Of a stretch of 64,000 bases of DNA, positions 16,487 through 25,124 are shown one piece after another. The stretch is from NCBI GenBank assembly GCA_963728765.1, contig CAVSKX010000002.1, forward strand, positions 434,001-498,000, given 5' to 3'. Made by a program: the position numbers and the translations under genes. Numbering within the stretch: position 1 is the first letter of the stretch; every line of letters begins with the position of its first letter. This DNA comes from AC-32 sp963728765. GTDB taxonomy: Bacteria > Actinomycetota > Thermoleophilia > Gaiellales > Gaiellaceae. The notes under the pieces were generated by a model that did not search any database, was not told the origin of the DNA, and worked only from the letters and a program-made list of their open reading frames with translations.

Positions 16487-16585
16487 GCAGGACGAGCGTC
16501 ACCCGTTCGGGGGTCGGCTCGGCGGCCATCGGATGCCGATCCATATCGGGCCACCGCAGTTCCCCCAAGCCGAAGGAGCAACTAC

Positions 16586-16969
16586 ATGCAGACATTGCGG
16601 CAGCGTCTGACGAGAGACGATCGCGGCTTCACGCTGATCGAGCTCCTCGTCGTGATCATCATCCTCGGGATCCTGCTTGCGATCGCGATCCCCTCGTACC
16701 TCAGCTTCCGCACGCGGGCGAACAAGTCCGCCGCGCAGGCCAACGTCCGCGCCGCCGTGCCGGGCATGGAGGCGTTCAACGCCGACCACGCCACCGGCTA
16801 CACCGGCGTGACGCTGACCAAGCTGCAGGGCTCGTACGACGCCGGGATCAAGAACATCAAGATCTCGGTCGCCAACTCGACGACCTACTGCATCGTCAAC
16901 ACGTCGCCGGGCACGGTCTTCTACCACAAGTCCGGCCCCGGAGCGGACATCAAGTCGGGCAGCTGCTAG
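16586..16969 (+). CDS. pilA: Type IV pilin, copy 3
   Basis: A 127-residue prepilin: leader MQTLRQRLTRDDRG then FTLIELLVVIIILGILLAIA. Except for the leader, it differs from copy 1 only near the C-terminus (GSC instead of GHC). An AAGGAG site lies at about 16573. A degenerate GCCGATCC sits at 16535-16542 with no -35 match, so its promoter is uncertain. Followed by a terminator of the same core as copy 1. Confidence 0.92.
   Translation: MQTLRQRLTRDDRGFTLIELLVVIIILGILLAIAIPSYLSFRTRANKSAAQANVRAAVPGMEAFNADHATGYTGVTLTKLQGSYDAGIKNIKISVANSTTYCIVNTSPGTVFYHKSGPGADIKSGSC
16649..16941 (+). repeat. Pilin repeat block, copy 3
   Basis: Identical over 293 bases to 15691-15983 and over its first 153 bases to 16166-16318. 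The three copies lie in direct orientation at 475- and 483-base offsets, so unequal crossing-over could delete one or two pilin genes. Confidence 0.9.
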
Positions 16970-16990
16970 GCCCACAGGTTTCGCTGGTTC

Positions 16991-17018
16991 CGAAGGGCGC
17001 GGGAGACCGCGCCCTTCG
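16991..17018 (+). terminator. Terminator hairpin after pilin 3
   Basis: CGAAGGGCGCGG (16991-17002) pairs with CCGCGCCCTTCG (17007-17018) around loop GAGA; no T run follows. Same core as the terminator at 16033. The -35 box of the next gene begins 4 bases further on. Confidence 0.75.
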
Positions 17019-17021
17019 CGT

Positions 17022-17050
17022 ATCAAGGCCCGGGGCCCGGGTGCCGATAG
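17022..17050 (+). promoter_or_regulatory. Sigma-28-type promoter of the 17058 gene
   Basis: ATCAAG (17022-17027), 15 bases, GCCGATAG (17043-17050), then 7 bases to the GTG start. It ties this otherwise anonymous gene to the pilus regulon. Confidence 0.78.
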
Positions 17051-17057
17051 GAACTCC

Positions 17058-17651
17058 GTGAGCCCCCGTCTGCGGATTCTGGGAGCGGTAGCTATTGCGC
17101 TGCTGGTGCTTGCCGGCGGCTACCTGCTGCTCGGCGGGAGCACCGGCTCCTCGACCGCCGCGGTGAAGACGATCAAGCCGCTGCACCCGGTCAAGAAGCA
17201 CGTCGCGGCGGCGAAGAAGCAGCCGGCGTCCGCGGCGAAGAAGGTCGCGGCCGCGGTCAAGGCGAAGCCGAAGCCGAAGCGCAAGGCCGCGCCGGCGGTC
17301 ATCGACGGCATGCCGGCGACTCTCGCGCTCGCCCTGCGCTCGCACCGCGTCGTAGTGGTCTCGCTCTACACCCCGGGCGCCAGCGTCGACGCCATGGCGA
17401 CCGAGGAGGCGAAGCACGGCGCGGCTCTCGCAGGCGCCGGGTTCGTCTCGCTCAACGTCGCCGACGACAAGGTCGTCGCGCCGCTGAGCTCTCTCCTGAC
17501 CGCCGCGCCGACGCCGGCCGACCGCGTCCTGGACGGGCCCGCGGTGCTGGTCTTCGAGCGGCCCGGCAGCCTCTTCGTCCGGTTCAATGGCTTCGCCGAC
17601 CGCGACACGGTCGCCCAGGCGGCCGAGAACGCGGCGACGCTCGCGCGGTGA
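17058..17651 (+). CDS. Membrane-anchored protein with Lys/Ala linker, pilus regulon
   Basis: A 197-residue protein: N-terminal helix ILGAVAIALLVLAGGYLLLG, a Lys/Ala/Pro-rich linker (about 40-80) and a C-terminal domain (about 85-197) with a beta-alpha pattern like thioredoxin folds (HRVVVVSLYTPGASVDAMAT, ...FVSLNVADDK) but no CxxC, so no redox activity is expected. Its promoter matches those of the pilus genes; a structural or regulatory pilus role is inferred. Leaderless GTG start; stop overlaps the next gene. Confidence 0.7.
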   Translation: MSPRLRILGAVAIALLVLAGGYLLLGGSTGSSTAAVKTIKPLHPVKKHVAAAKKQPASAAKKVAAAVKAKPKPKRKAAPAVIDGMPATLALALRSHRVVVVSLYTPGASVDAMATEEAKHGAALAGAGFVSLNVADDKVVAPLSSLLTAAPTPADRVLDGPAVLVFERPGSLFVRFNGFADRDTVAQAAENAATLAR

Positions 17652-17896
17652 GCGAGCACCCGAGCCGCGAGCTGTTCGTGCGGCACGCGCGCAAAGACGG
17701 CCGCTCGGTCGCGATCATGCGCGCGGTCGACGACGGTAACTCGTGCGTGGTCGAAGCGGAGGTCTTCCACGTCGGGAGCGCGCAGCCGTCGCGGCCCGGG
17801 CCCTACACGTTCGCCGACGCGCGCGAGGCAACGGCGTTCGTCACGGAAGCAGTCGAGGCGCTGATGTACCTCGGCTGCGACGTTCAGGCCGCCTAG
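17648..17896 (+). CDS. Small conserved-looking protein of unknown function
   Basis: An 82-residue soluble protein starting at a GTG that overlaps the previous stop (GTGA). It contains SCVVEAEVFHVGSAQPSRPG and an amphipathic C-terminal helix (ATAFVTEAVEALMYLGCDVQ). No domain recognised. Translational coupling to the pilus-regulon gene before it suggests a linked role. A large palindrome ends the unit. Confidence 0.65.
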   Translation: MSEHPSRELFVRHARKDGRSVAIMRAVDDGNSCVVEAEVFHVGSAQPSRPGPYTFADAREATAFVTEAVEALMYLGCDVQAA

Positions 17897-17914
17897 CGCC
17901 CAGCGCCCCAAACC

Positions 17915-17957
17915 CAGTGACAGTCACTGTGACTGACACTGTGACTGTCACTGTTTA
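17915..17957. terminator. Nested palindrome between convergent genes
   Basis: Arms CAGTGACAGTCAC (17915-17927) and GTGACTGTCACTG (17941-17953) are exact complements; the spacer adds further GTGACT/AGTCAC pairings, so several alternative hairpins are possible. TTTA follows. It lies between the 17896 stop and the convergent pilB stop and probably terminates in both directions. Confidence 0.7.
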
Positions 17958-17962
17958 TTGGT

Positions 17963-19774
17963 TCAAACGGTGACTCGGGCTAGCTCTTCCAGCGAGGTCA
18001 GGCCGGCGGCCACCTTCGACAGGCCGTCGTCCCAGAGCGTCCGCATCCCTTCTTCGATCGCGGCCCGCTCGAGATCCTCTCGGCTCGCCTTCTCGGCCGC
18101 CAGCGTCTCCAGGGTCTCGCTCATCACGAGCAGCTGGTAGACGCCGATCCGGCCCTTGTAGCCGGTCTGGCCGCAGCGCGGGCAGCCCCTCTTGCGGTAG
18201 AAGACGACGCCGTCCGCAGCGGCCGCGACCTCGGGCGAGACGCGCGCCTTGATCAGCTCGTCGGCAGTCGGGGTGTACATCTCGCAACAGTGCGTGCAGA
18301 GCTTCCGGGCGAGGCGCTGCGCGAGCACGGCCGAGACCGCGGAGCCCGTCAGGAACGGCTCGACGCCCATCTCGTTCAACCGCGTGATCGCCCCGGGCGC
18401 GTCGTTCGTGTGCAGCGTCGAGAGCACGAGGTGGCCGGTCAGCGCGGCCTCGATCGAGATCTTCGCCGTCTCGCCGTCGCGGATCTCGCCGACCATCACC
18501 ACGTCGGGGTCGGAGCGCAGGATCGAACGCAGCGCGGCGGCGAAGGTCAGCCCTGCGCGCGCGTTGATCTGCACCTGGTTGACGCCCGTGAGCCGGAACT
18601 CGACCGGGTCCTCGACCGTGATGATGTTGATCTCAGGCCGGTTGATCTCCGTCAGCGCCGCGTAGAGCGTCGTCGACTTACCGGAGCCCGTGGGGCCGGT
18701 GACGAGGATCGCCCCGGTCGGCCGCCGGATCAGGTCTTCCATCTTCACGCGCATGTCGTCCGAGAGGCCGAGCTCCGTCAGCGTCGGCGCCTTCTTGGAC
18801 TTGTCCAGGAGTCGCATCACGACCGCCTCGCCCTCGACCGTCGGCAGCGTCGCGACGCGGATGTCGAGCATCCGGCCCGCCGCGGCCGCGTTCAGCGAGA
18901 TGCGTCCGTCCTGCGGCTTGCGCCGCTCGGCGATGTCGAGCTTCGCCAGCACCTTCAGGCGCGTCGTGACTCCGGGCATCATCCGCTTCGGGATGCGCTG
19001 CACCTCGTGCAGCACGCCGTCGATGCGCAGCCGGACGCAGAGCGCATCCTCCTGCGGCTCGAAGTGGATGTCGCTGGCCCCGTCCTCGGCGGCCTGGAAG
19101 ATGATCGAGTTGACGAGCCGGACGAGCGGGACGTCCGAGATCCCGTCATCGACTTCGAGGTCGTCGCCGTCCTCCTCCGGCGCCTCCTCGCCGAGAAAGC
19201 CTTCCTCCTCGTCGATCGCGGCGCGGGCGCCGAACGCCTCGGAGGCGCGAACGAGGCGCTTGATCTCGCTCTCGATGTCCTCGCGCGAGGCGACGCCGAG
19301 CTCGAGCGCGTAGCGCGTCGCCAGGCGCAGCTCGTCGATCGCGTGGACGTTGCCGGGGTCGGCGACCGCGACTCGAAGCGTCTGCCCATCGAGCGCGTAC
19401 GGGATGGCGACGACCCGCTCGAGCACGTGCACCGGGACCTGCTCGGCCGCCTCCTGCTCGACGCCGACGAGCGGGAGGTCGACGAACGGGAGCTGGAAGC
19501 GGCTGGCGAGCGTGCGCGCGAGGCCCTCGCTCGTTGCGACGCCCTCGTCCACGACCGCCTGCGCGAACGAGCCGCCCTGCTTCACGCGGCCGCGGACGGC
19601 TGCGAGCCGGTCCCGGCTGACGAGCCCGGTAGCCTCGACGAGGTCGGCGACGAGCTCTGCGATCTCGTTCACGGGGAACGCAGGGCCGCCCAGCGACGAG
19701 TCGCCCGCCGGTGGGGTTTCAGTGTCTCCGGGGGTACCGGAGATCCGGAGCTTGTTGGGCCGCTTCAGGTCCAT
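17963..19774 (-). CDS. pilB: Type IV pilus assembly ATPase PilB
   Basis: A 603-residue extension motor that drives pilin polymerisation. N-terminal MshEN-like domain (about 45-165), then the ATPase core: Walker A GPTGSGKST, Asp box EDPVEFRL, Walker B VVMVGEIRDGET, His box STLHTNDAPGAI. The zinc tetracysteine region is present (KLCTHCCEM...KRGCPRCGQTGYKGRIG), separating it from PilT. ATG at 19774 follows a CTCACG-N15-GCCGATAC promoter. Confidence 0.95.
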   Translation of the reverse strand: MDLKRPNKLRISGTPGDTETPPAGDSSLGGPAFPVNEIAELVADLVEATGLVSRDRLAAVRGRVKQGGSFAQAVVDEGVATSEGLARTLASRFQLPFVDLPLVGVEQEAAEQVPVHVLERVVAIPYALDGQTLRVAVADPGNVHAIDELRLATRYALELGVASREDIESEIKRLVRASEAFGARAAIDEEEGFLGEEAPEEDGDDLEVDDGISDVPLVRLVNSIIFQAAEDGASDIHFEPQEDALCVRLRIDGVLHEVQRIPKRMMPGVTTRLKVLAKLDIAERRKPQDGRISLNAAAAGRMLDIRVATLPTVEGEAVVMRLLDKSKKAPTLTELGLSDDMRVKMEDLIRRPTGAILVTGPTGSGKSTTLYAALTEINRPEINIITVEDPVEFRLTGVNQVQINARAGLTFAAALRSILRSDPDVVMVGEIRDGETAKISIEAALTGHLVLSTLHTNDAPGAITRLNEMGVEPFLTGSAVSAVLAQRLARKLCTHCCEMYTPTADELIKARVSPEVAAAADGVVFYRKRGCPRCGQTGYKGRIGVYQLLVMSETLETLAAEKASREDLERAAIEEGMRTLWDDGLSKVAAGLTSLEELARVTV

Positions 19775-19791
19775 CGGATCCCTCGAACGAG

Positions 19792-19820
19792 GTATCGGCA
19801 GAACCCGAGTGCCACGTGAG
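19792..19820 (-). promoter_or_regulatory. Sigma-28-type promoter of pilB
   Basis: Minus strand: CTCACG (19820-19815), 15 bases, GCCGATAC (19799-19792), 17 bases to the pilB ATG. The -35 box begins just after the pilD stop codon. Confidence 0.75.
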
Positions 19821-19822
19821 CG

Positions 19823-20569
19823 CTAGAAGTGCCCGAGGTAAGCGTCGAGCAGCTGCTGGCCGGCAAACAGCGCGACCAGCGCGCCGAAGGCAAGGAACGG
19901 CGCGAACGGGATTCCCATCTTGCGCGCGGCCGAGCCGTGGCGGGCCAGCAGCAGGACGCTCGGCACGAGCGCGGCCACCATCCCGACCATCAGCCCCACC
20001 GACACCGTCCGGCCGAGCATCGCACCGAGCAGCAGCGCGAGCTTCACGTCACCCATGCCCATCCCGGCCGGGTAGGCGAGCGCGGCTGCGAACAGGAAGC
20101 CGGCCGCACCGAGGGCGCCGAGCGTCCACTCCGGGCTCGGCTCGAGCGCGGTCTGCGCCACGAGCACGACGAGGGCCGCCGGCACCACGATCCGGTTCGG
20201 GACGATCCGGTGCGTGAAGTCGATCGCACTGAGCACGACGAGCACCAGGCAGAAGAACGACGCGACGAACGCCTCGCCGCTCAGCCCGAAGGCGACGAAG
20301 CACGCGGCGACGAGGCCGGCGGTGGCGAGCTCGACGGCCGGGTAGAGCGGGCTGATCCGCTCACAGCACGAACGGCAGCGGCCGCGCAAGAGGAGCCACG
20401 AGACGACCGGCACGTTGTCGTGCCACGCGAGCTCGTGGCCGCAACTCATGCAGGCCGAGGCCGGCCGCACGACAGAGCGGCGCAGCGGCACGCGGGCGGC
20501 AACGACGTTGAGGAAGCTGCCGAGCGCGAGCGCGGGCCAGAAGGCGACCATGCCGAGAGCGAGGTCCAC
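19823..20569 (-). CDS. pilD: Prepilin peptidase / N-methyltransferase PilD
   Basis: A 248-residue membrane enzyme that cleaves prepilin leaders and methylates the new N-terminus. The cytosolic zinc loop has two CxxC pairs (ACMSCGHELAWHD and RCRSCCERIS), and both catalytic aspartate motifs are seen: AIDFTHRIVPN and GMGMGDVKLAL. Hydrophobic helices fill the remainder. GTG start lies 7 bases after a CTCAAC-N15-GCCGATAA promoter, so leaderless. It would process all prepilins encoded here. Confidence 0.94.
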   Translation of the reverse strand: MDLALGMVAFWPALALGSFLNVVAARVPLRRSVVRPASACMSCGHELAWHDNVPVVSWLLLRGRCRSCCERISPLYPAVELATAGLVAACFVAFGLSGEAFVASFFCLVLVVLSAIDFTHRIVPNRIVVPAALVVLVAQTALEPSPEWTLGALGAAGFLFAAALAYPAGMGMGDVKLALLLGAMLGRTVSVGLMVGMVAALVPSVLLLARHGSAARKMGIPFAPFLAFGALVALFAGQQLLDAYLGHF

Positions 20570-20576
20570 GGTGGGG

Positions 20577-20605
20577 TTATCGGCGCGCGAGCTGCGCGGG
20601 TTGAG
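20577..20605 (-). promoter_or_regulatory. Sigma-28-type promoter of pilD
   Basis: Minus strand: CTCAAC (20605-20600), 15 bases, GCCGATAA (20584-20577), 7 bases to the GTG start. Confidence 0.8.
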
Positions 20606-20608
20606 GCT

Positions 20609-22368
20609 TCAGCCGGTGAATCCCTGCGGGGGGTTCGGCTGGGCGTAGACCTCTTCGTTCGACGGCATCCCGACCGGAACGATCGAGATGTTCGGGAACG
20701 CGTTGGTGGTCAGGTTGTTCGAGAGGATGATCTGGCTGCCGACGATCGGCCCGTCGACGTTGACGTTGTTGCCGAGCTCGACCGCGTTCGTGCCGTAGAG
20801 GCCGCCCTGATAGGAGAAGTTGTTGTCGACCTGGATGCTGTTCCCCGGATCGACCTGGCCGCCGCTCCCGTTGGCGACGATCATGAGCATGTCGAAGTCG
20901 GGGTTCCACGTCGCGAAGTTGCAGTTCGAGCCCGCGATCGACGCGCACAACGAGCCCGTGGAGAGGAACGTTCCCGAGAGGTAGATCGTCCCCATTCCGT
21001 TGTAGGAGTTCAGCGAGCCGTTCGAGATCTTGGCGCTGCCGTCGATGTAGATCGTCCCGCTGACGGTGAGCGTCTTCGTGGTGTTGTTCCACGCGATCTC
21101 GCCGCTCGACGGCGTCTTCCACTCCAGCGTCTGACCGCTCGCGTGCGTCGTCGCCGTGCTGCCGTTGCTCGCGCGCGTAACCGTCCACGTCGTCGAACCG
21201 AAGCCGGAAGTGACCGTCATGAACTCGTCGTCGACGCGAATCACGAACGCCGTCGACGGGAACCCGCTCGCCGAGGCAACGGTCACGGTCGTGCTCGACG
21301 CGGTCAGGGCGCCGGTCAGCGTCGTGTTGGCGCCCTGGCCGACCCGGCAGAAGTACGAGCTGCCCGGCGTCAGGTCGATCGGTGTCGAGATGCTGTTGTC
21401 CCGGCTCGGGTAGTTCGTGTCGAAGGTCGGCGGGGTTCCGCTGGAGGTCGTACACGTCTGCGACGGCCCCGGGATGGAGTTCTCGTACCACGTCGCGAAG
21501 TCGGCGGCGGGAGGCGCGACCACCGGTGCAGGCTGGTTGACCCCGATGTTGATCCCGTCGGACCGCTTGCTGTAGATGTGCCGCGCGTCCTGGTTGCCGC
21601 CGCAGCTCCCCCATGACCCGGTCGCGTAGCGACAGTTCCCGCCGACGTACGTCTCGACGCGCGTCGCCATGCTGGTCGACGCGCCGACCGCCGCGTTGTT
21701 CGAGACGTCGAGGGTCCCGCCGACGATGACGGTGGACGGTTCAGCTGGACGTTCGGGCTGAGGCAGAGGTTGCCGGCGACGTACATCCGCGACGAGCCGT
21801 TGATGTTGTTGTTCAGCGTCTGGTCGCAGGTGCTGCCGGTGTGGCCCGCGTAGAGGTAGTTCCAGACGGGGTTGTTGAGCGGCTGCGTCGTCGTAGGGGT
21901 GACCGTGACCGTCGCCTCGAGTGTCCGGGTCACGTTCGTGGTCGTGTTGTTCGGGTTGGTCGACCGGCCGATCGAGGTCACGTACCAGAGCGCGTCCTTG
22001 CGGACGAGCGTGCCGCACCAGTCGACGGTGCCGCCGTCGATAGTGCTGTGACGCCAGGTCGAGGTTGATGTTCGGTCGGCGGCGGCGTCGCTGTACTTCT
22101 TCTCGTTGGTCGTGCACTTGGGGAGGGTGTCGGGGTCGAGGGCGTTGTTGGTAGGCAGATTGAGAACGGCCATCGAGTTGTTGACGCCGGCCTCGGCGAG
22201 CGAGAAGGCGGAGGTGCGCGAGCGCGTCTGGGCCGACTGCTGGGCGCTCGACGTCGAGTAGGCGATCGCGGTCGTGCCGGCAATTGCGAGCACGGTCATG
22301 ATCCCGATCGCCATGACCAGTGCCATTCCGCGCTCAGAGTCCACCCGCAGGCGTAGCCACCGCCGCAT
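20609..22368 (-). pseudogene. PilX-like pilus tip/assembly protein with one frameshift
   Basis: Two minus-strand frames join into one gene of about 586 codons. The N-terminal frame starts MRRWLRLRVDSERGMALVMA, the PilX-like N-terminus of minor pilus proteins, followed by a membrane helix. The second frame carries the rest, a Ser/Thr/Asn-rich beta-type domain with DISV-like surface repeats. Near 21737-21741 one base (probably a C) is missing: reading CCG instead of CG restores the frame. ATG at 22368 lies 7 bases after a GCCGATGG element. Either a sequencing/assembly indel or a recent knockout; everything else looks intact. Confidence 0.7.
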
Positions 22369-22375
22369 GCCCTCA

Positions 22376-22383
22376 CCATCGGC
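22376..22383 (-). promoter_or_regulatory. Degenerate -10 element before the PilX-like gene
   Basis: Minus strand GCCGATGG, 7 bases before the ATG, the same distance as in pilV, pilD and the 17058 gene. No CTCAAG-like -35 at 15 bases, so support rests on position and six of eight matches. Confidence 0.4.
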
Positions 22384-22584
22384 ACTCAGGCGCCGCTCGT
22401 CCTCCCTCGAACGGGTATCAGGAGGCTTTGGCGGAACGGCACCGTCGCCGGGGCGCGATGCTCGTTCCGAGGCAAGGACGCAGGGAGCGGTCGTACCTGC
22501 AAGGTACGGGCGCGACCGAGGACGCAGCATCGGGGCGAGCAGCGCGTTCCGGCGGCTCAGCTGCTGTTTCGTCAAAGTCTCTTA

Positions 22585-23154
22585 CTAGGAGCGCGTGCTG
22601 TTGCGCAGCACGATGTCGTCCTGCAACTCGTAGAGCTCGACGGTCTTCGACGGCTTGACGTTGACGGGGAAGTCGACGCCGAGCTTCGCGAGCAACGTGA
22701 GTGACTGCGCGGTGTAGTTGAAGATGCAGAGCGCGCCGCTGCAGGCGGTGGCCGTCGATGTCGGGACCAGGTAGTCGGCCCACATCACGCCGCCCGTGCA
22801 CGTCGTCCCGACGACACGGTAGAGGGCGTAGCGGTTGGTGCCGTTGCTGCGCGTGCACCACGTGATCGAGCCGCTGCCGGTCTTGCAGTAGCTCGGGAGC
22901 GTGATCGTCACCGAGGAGCTGACGCCGGTCGGGGTCGCGACACTCGCGCAGTGCACCTCGCGGCGCATCTTGTCGAGCGCGAGCCGCGCGGTCAGCTGCG
23001 CCTGGAAGCGGTTGTTCATGTCGGTCTCGGAGTTCGAGGCCTGGACGAAGACCGTCGTCAGGCTGGTGATGACGACGCTCATGATCACCAGCACGGTGAG
23101 CATCTCGACCAGCGTGTAGCCCCGCTCGCCGCGGAGCCGCGGGAGGCGGCTCAT
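22585..23154 (-). CDS. pilW: PilW-like type IV minor prepilin
   Basis: A 189-residue prepilin: leader MSRLPRLRGERG, then YTLVEMLTVLVIMSVVITSL with Glu5 of the mature form; Tyr replaces Phe at position +1. The globular part has several cysteines (HCASV, SYCKTG, TWCTRS, TTCTGG). Resembles PilW/GspJ minor pilins. ATG overlaps the stop of the PASTA gene (ATGA), so it is translated with it; the PilX-like gene follows 217 bases later. Confidence 0.85.
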   Translation of the reverse strand: MSRLPRLRGERGYTLVEMLTVLVIMSVVITSLTTVFVQASNSETDMNNRFQAQLTARLALDKMRREVHCASVATPTGVSSSVTITLPSYCKTGSGSITWCTRSNGTNRYALYRVVGTTCTGGVMWADYLVPTSTATACSGALCIFNYTAQSLTLLAKLGVDFPVNVKPSKTVELYELQDDIVLRNSTRS

Positions 23155-24011
23155 CGCGACTTGCGGCCGACCTGGGCGAGCGCGGCGCGGGCGACGGCCT
23201 CGCTCTTGGCGCCGATTCCCCACTGGCGCTGGACGCGCTGGTCGACGCGGATCAGCGTCTGCAGCGCCTGCGCGCCGTGCCACCAGCCGAACTTCGCGCC
23301 GGTGACGATCCACGCGTGCTGGTAGAGCCAGTGCTGGACGTTGGAGGCGTTCCTCGGCTTGCCGCCGACCCAGGCCTCGAGCCGGAGGGCGCGCGTCGGC
23401 AGGGCGATCTCGTCGAGCGGCTCCTTCGGGGCGTTCTTCACGGTGAACGCGGGCGGGCGCGCGGTAACGGTGTGCTTGCGAGCGTGGTGCTTGACGGCCT
23501 TCTTCGGCGCCGCCTGCTTCTTCGCCGGGGCCGGCTTCTTCGCAGTGGTCGCCTTCTTGGTCGTCGTCTTCTGCTTCGCCGGCGTCGTCGCCGCGGCCAG
23601 GCCGGCCAGGCGGATCGCGGTGCCGGCGTAGGGCGCCGAGTCCTGGGGAGTGCCGAGCTGCTCGTACGCGCCGCGGACGAGGCGCAGCGTCACCGTCGGC
23701 GCGCCGGTGTCGACGACACGGGTTCCCGGAGCGGGGCTCTGCGTCAGCACGCGGTTCGACGAGTAGCCGCGCACCGAGCCGGTCACGCGCCACGCGAAGC
23801 CCGCGTCCTCGAGGATGCCCTTCGAGAACACGTAGGCCTGGCCGACCACCGACGGAACCACGAGCTCCTGCGGCTGCGCCGGCTGCGAGGGCGCCGCCGA
23901 GGGCGAGGGGCCGACGATCGTCGAGTCGGCGGCGAAGGTGAACGCCGCGGTACCGAGGATCCAGACCACGGCGACGATGACCGCGCGTGGCAAGAGAGAC
24001 GCGAGCCGCAT
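23151..24011 (-). CDS. PASTA-domain secreted protein with Lys/Ala linker
   Basis: A 286-residue protein: signal or anchor helix (AVIVAVVWILGTAAFTFA), a PASTA domain (about 50-110: VPSVVGQAYVFSKGILEDAG ... TQSPAPGTRV), a Lys/Ala/Thr-rich linker and a C-terminal helical domain with NVQHWLYQHAWIVTGAKFGW. PASTA domains bind peptidoglycan or beta-lactam-like ligands, which fits anchoring a pilus machine to the cell wall. Coupled to pilW. A GCCGAAGG element lies 7 bases before the ATG, a degenerate form of the pilus -10 box. Confidence 0.75.
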   Translation of the reverse strand: MRLASLLPRAVIVAVVWILGTAAFTFAADSTIVGPSPSAAPSQPAQPQELVVPSVVGQAYVFSKGILEDAGFAWRVTGSVRGYSSNRVLTQSPAPGTRVVDTGAPTVTLRLVRGAYEQLGTPQDSAPYAGTAIRLAGLAAATTPAKQKTTTKKATTAKKPAPAKKQAAPKKAVKHHARKHTVTARPPAFTVKNAPKEPLDEIALPTRALRLEAWVGGKPRNASNVQHWLYQHAWIVTGAKFGWWHGAQALQTLIRVDQRVQRQWGIGAKSEAVARAALAQVGRKSR

Positions 24012-24222
24012 GCTCACCCCTTCGGCAGGGCCGGACGCCTTGCCATCCCCCTACCGGGTGAATCGGTCGCAACGGTTGCGCCTAGCTGCGCCTGCTTGAG
24101 ATCAAGCCGTTTTCAGCACGTCGCGCAACCGGGCGAAACCCGCTGAGGCTGACAGGATGCTGACAAGCCTCGGTCGCGAACCAGGATCGGGGCCCGGCAC
24201 TTCGGCTCCTTGCGCCGCGCCA

Positions 24223-24560
24223 TCAGGCCTCGAGCTCGCGGACTCGCTGGTCTGCCGCCCGAAGCGCTGTCAGCAGCGGCGGCGAGGCCGGGACGAAGAC
24301 GTCGCGCTTGAGCGCGTCCGGGTTCCAGCGCTCGAGCAGTTCGCGAGTTTCAGCGAGCCACGCCTGTACGTCGGCGCCGTGCTTCGCCTCGGTGCTGTGC
24401 TCCCCCACACGAGTTCCGCCGCCGAGACGTCCTTGTATCGGCCATGCGTGACGAGGAGTAGCGTGAGCCGCGTTGCCTCGATCTCGTTGGCCGCTTCCAG
24501 GGCCAGCGATTCTGCCAACGCGGCCAACCGGCCGCCCCTCCAGGCGACTTCGAGACTCAT
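24223..24560 (-). pseudogene. Hypothetical gene split by a one-base loss in a G run
   Basis: Two minus-strand frames read as one protein of about 112 residues: MSLEVAWRGGRLAALAESLA...AAELVWG, then EHSTEAKHGADVQAWLAETR...RVRELEA. They meet at the run of five C (plus strand 24402-24406); one extra base there gives a continuous helical protein. No family recognised. Could be a sequencing error instead of a real break. Confidence 0.5.
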
Positions 24561-24667
24561 ACGACGAGCACGAATGTTATTGACTGGTTGTTGCCCGTCG
24601 GCAAGAGTCCGCCGGCCGATGCACCGCAAAGAAGAGGGCACGGGCGGACGGCCGCCTGCCGTCCGTC

Positions 24668-24826
24668 TTAGCGCCAGAGGAAGCGCCAGAAGCCCGAGCG
24701 TCCAAGTGCACGCCCTAGCAACTTGTTCTTAGCCCGCCGCGTAATCCGCTTCGGGTCGCCAGAGGCGACGGCTTCGACATCTCCGAGCGTTCGGGCCGAA
24801 CGATAGAGGGCGCTGCGAAGTCTCAT
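24668..24826 (-). CDS. Small basic protein, unknown function
   Basis: A 52-residue, Arg/Lys-rich protein (MRLRSALYRSARTLGDVEAV...GSGFWRFLWR type ending). Small proteins opening MRLRSALYRxAR are common in actinobacteria, often near translation or stress genes, without known role. It ends 5 bases from the excalibur gene's stop side, same strand, and may share its transcript. Confidence 0.6.
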   Translation of the reverse strand: MRLRSALYRSARTLGDVEAVASGDPKRITRRAKNKLLGRALGRSGFWRFLWR

Positions 24827-24830
24827 CGTC

Positions 24831-25124
24831 CTAATCCTTCTCGCAGGCGACCCCGTCGTGGTCGGCGTCGAGGCGCTTGTTGTGCGAGATGGCGTAGTTG
24901 TAGAGCCGCGTGCTGCGCTTGAAGTTCGTGACGGGGTTCGTGCCGCTGCGCGTGTGGTCGCGTGCGCGCAGCTTGCCCACGCCGTGCGGGTACCTCTTGT
25001 GAACCTGCGTGCAGTTTGTCCACCAGGCCGAAGCGCTCGTAGGTGCAGCCGGTGCAGGTGCCGCAACGAGCGTGAGCGCGGCTGCCGCAAGCACGACCGC
25101 AACGGACCTCTTCAAGACGTTCAT
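24831..25124 (-). CDS. Secreted excalibur calcium-binding-domain protein
   Basis: A 97-residue protein: signal peptide MNVLKRSVAVVLAAAALTLV ending near APAPAAP, then the excalibur domain. The signature WTNCTQVHKRYPHGVGK and the C-terminal DADHDGVACE loop (Asp-rich EF-hand-like calcium site, paired cysteines) are both visible. ATG at 25124 is chosen over the longer frame because it begins the signal peptide. Probably surface-located. Confidence 0.88.
   Translation of the reverse strand: MNVLKRSVAVVLAAAALTLVAAPAPAAPTSASAWWTNCTQVHKRYPHGVGKLRARDHTRSGTNPVTNFKRSTRLYNYAISHNKRLDADHDGVACEKD

Noticed and set aside
19829..21616. Plus-strand 595-codon open frame opposite pilD and the PilX-like gene
   Set aside because: Arg/Glu-rich shadow of real minus-strand genes, caused by high GC.
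24435..24442. GCCGATAC on the minus strand inside the broken hypothetical gene
   Set aside because: No -35 match at 15 bases and no start codon directly downstream.
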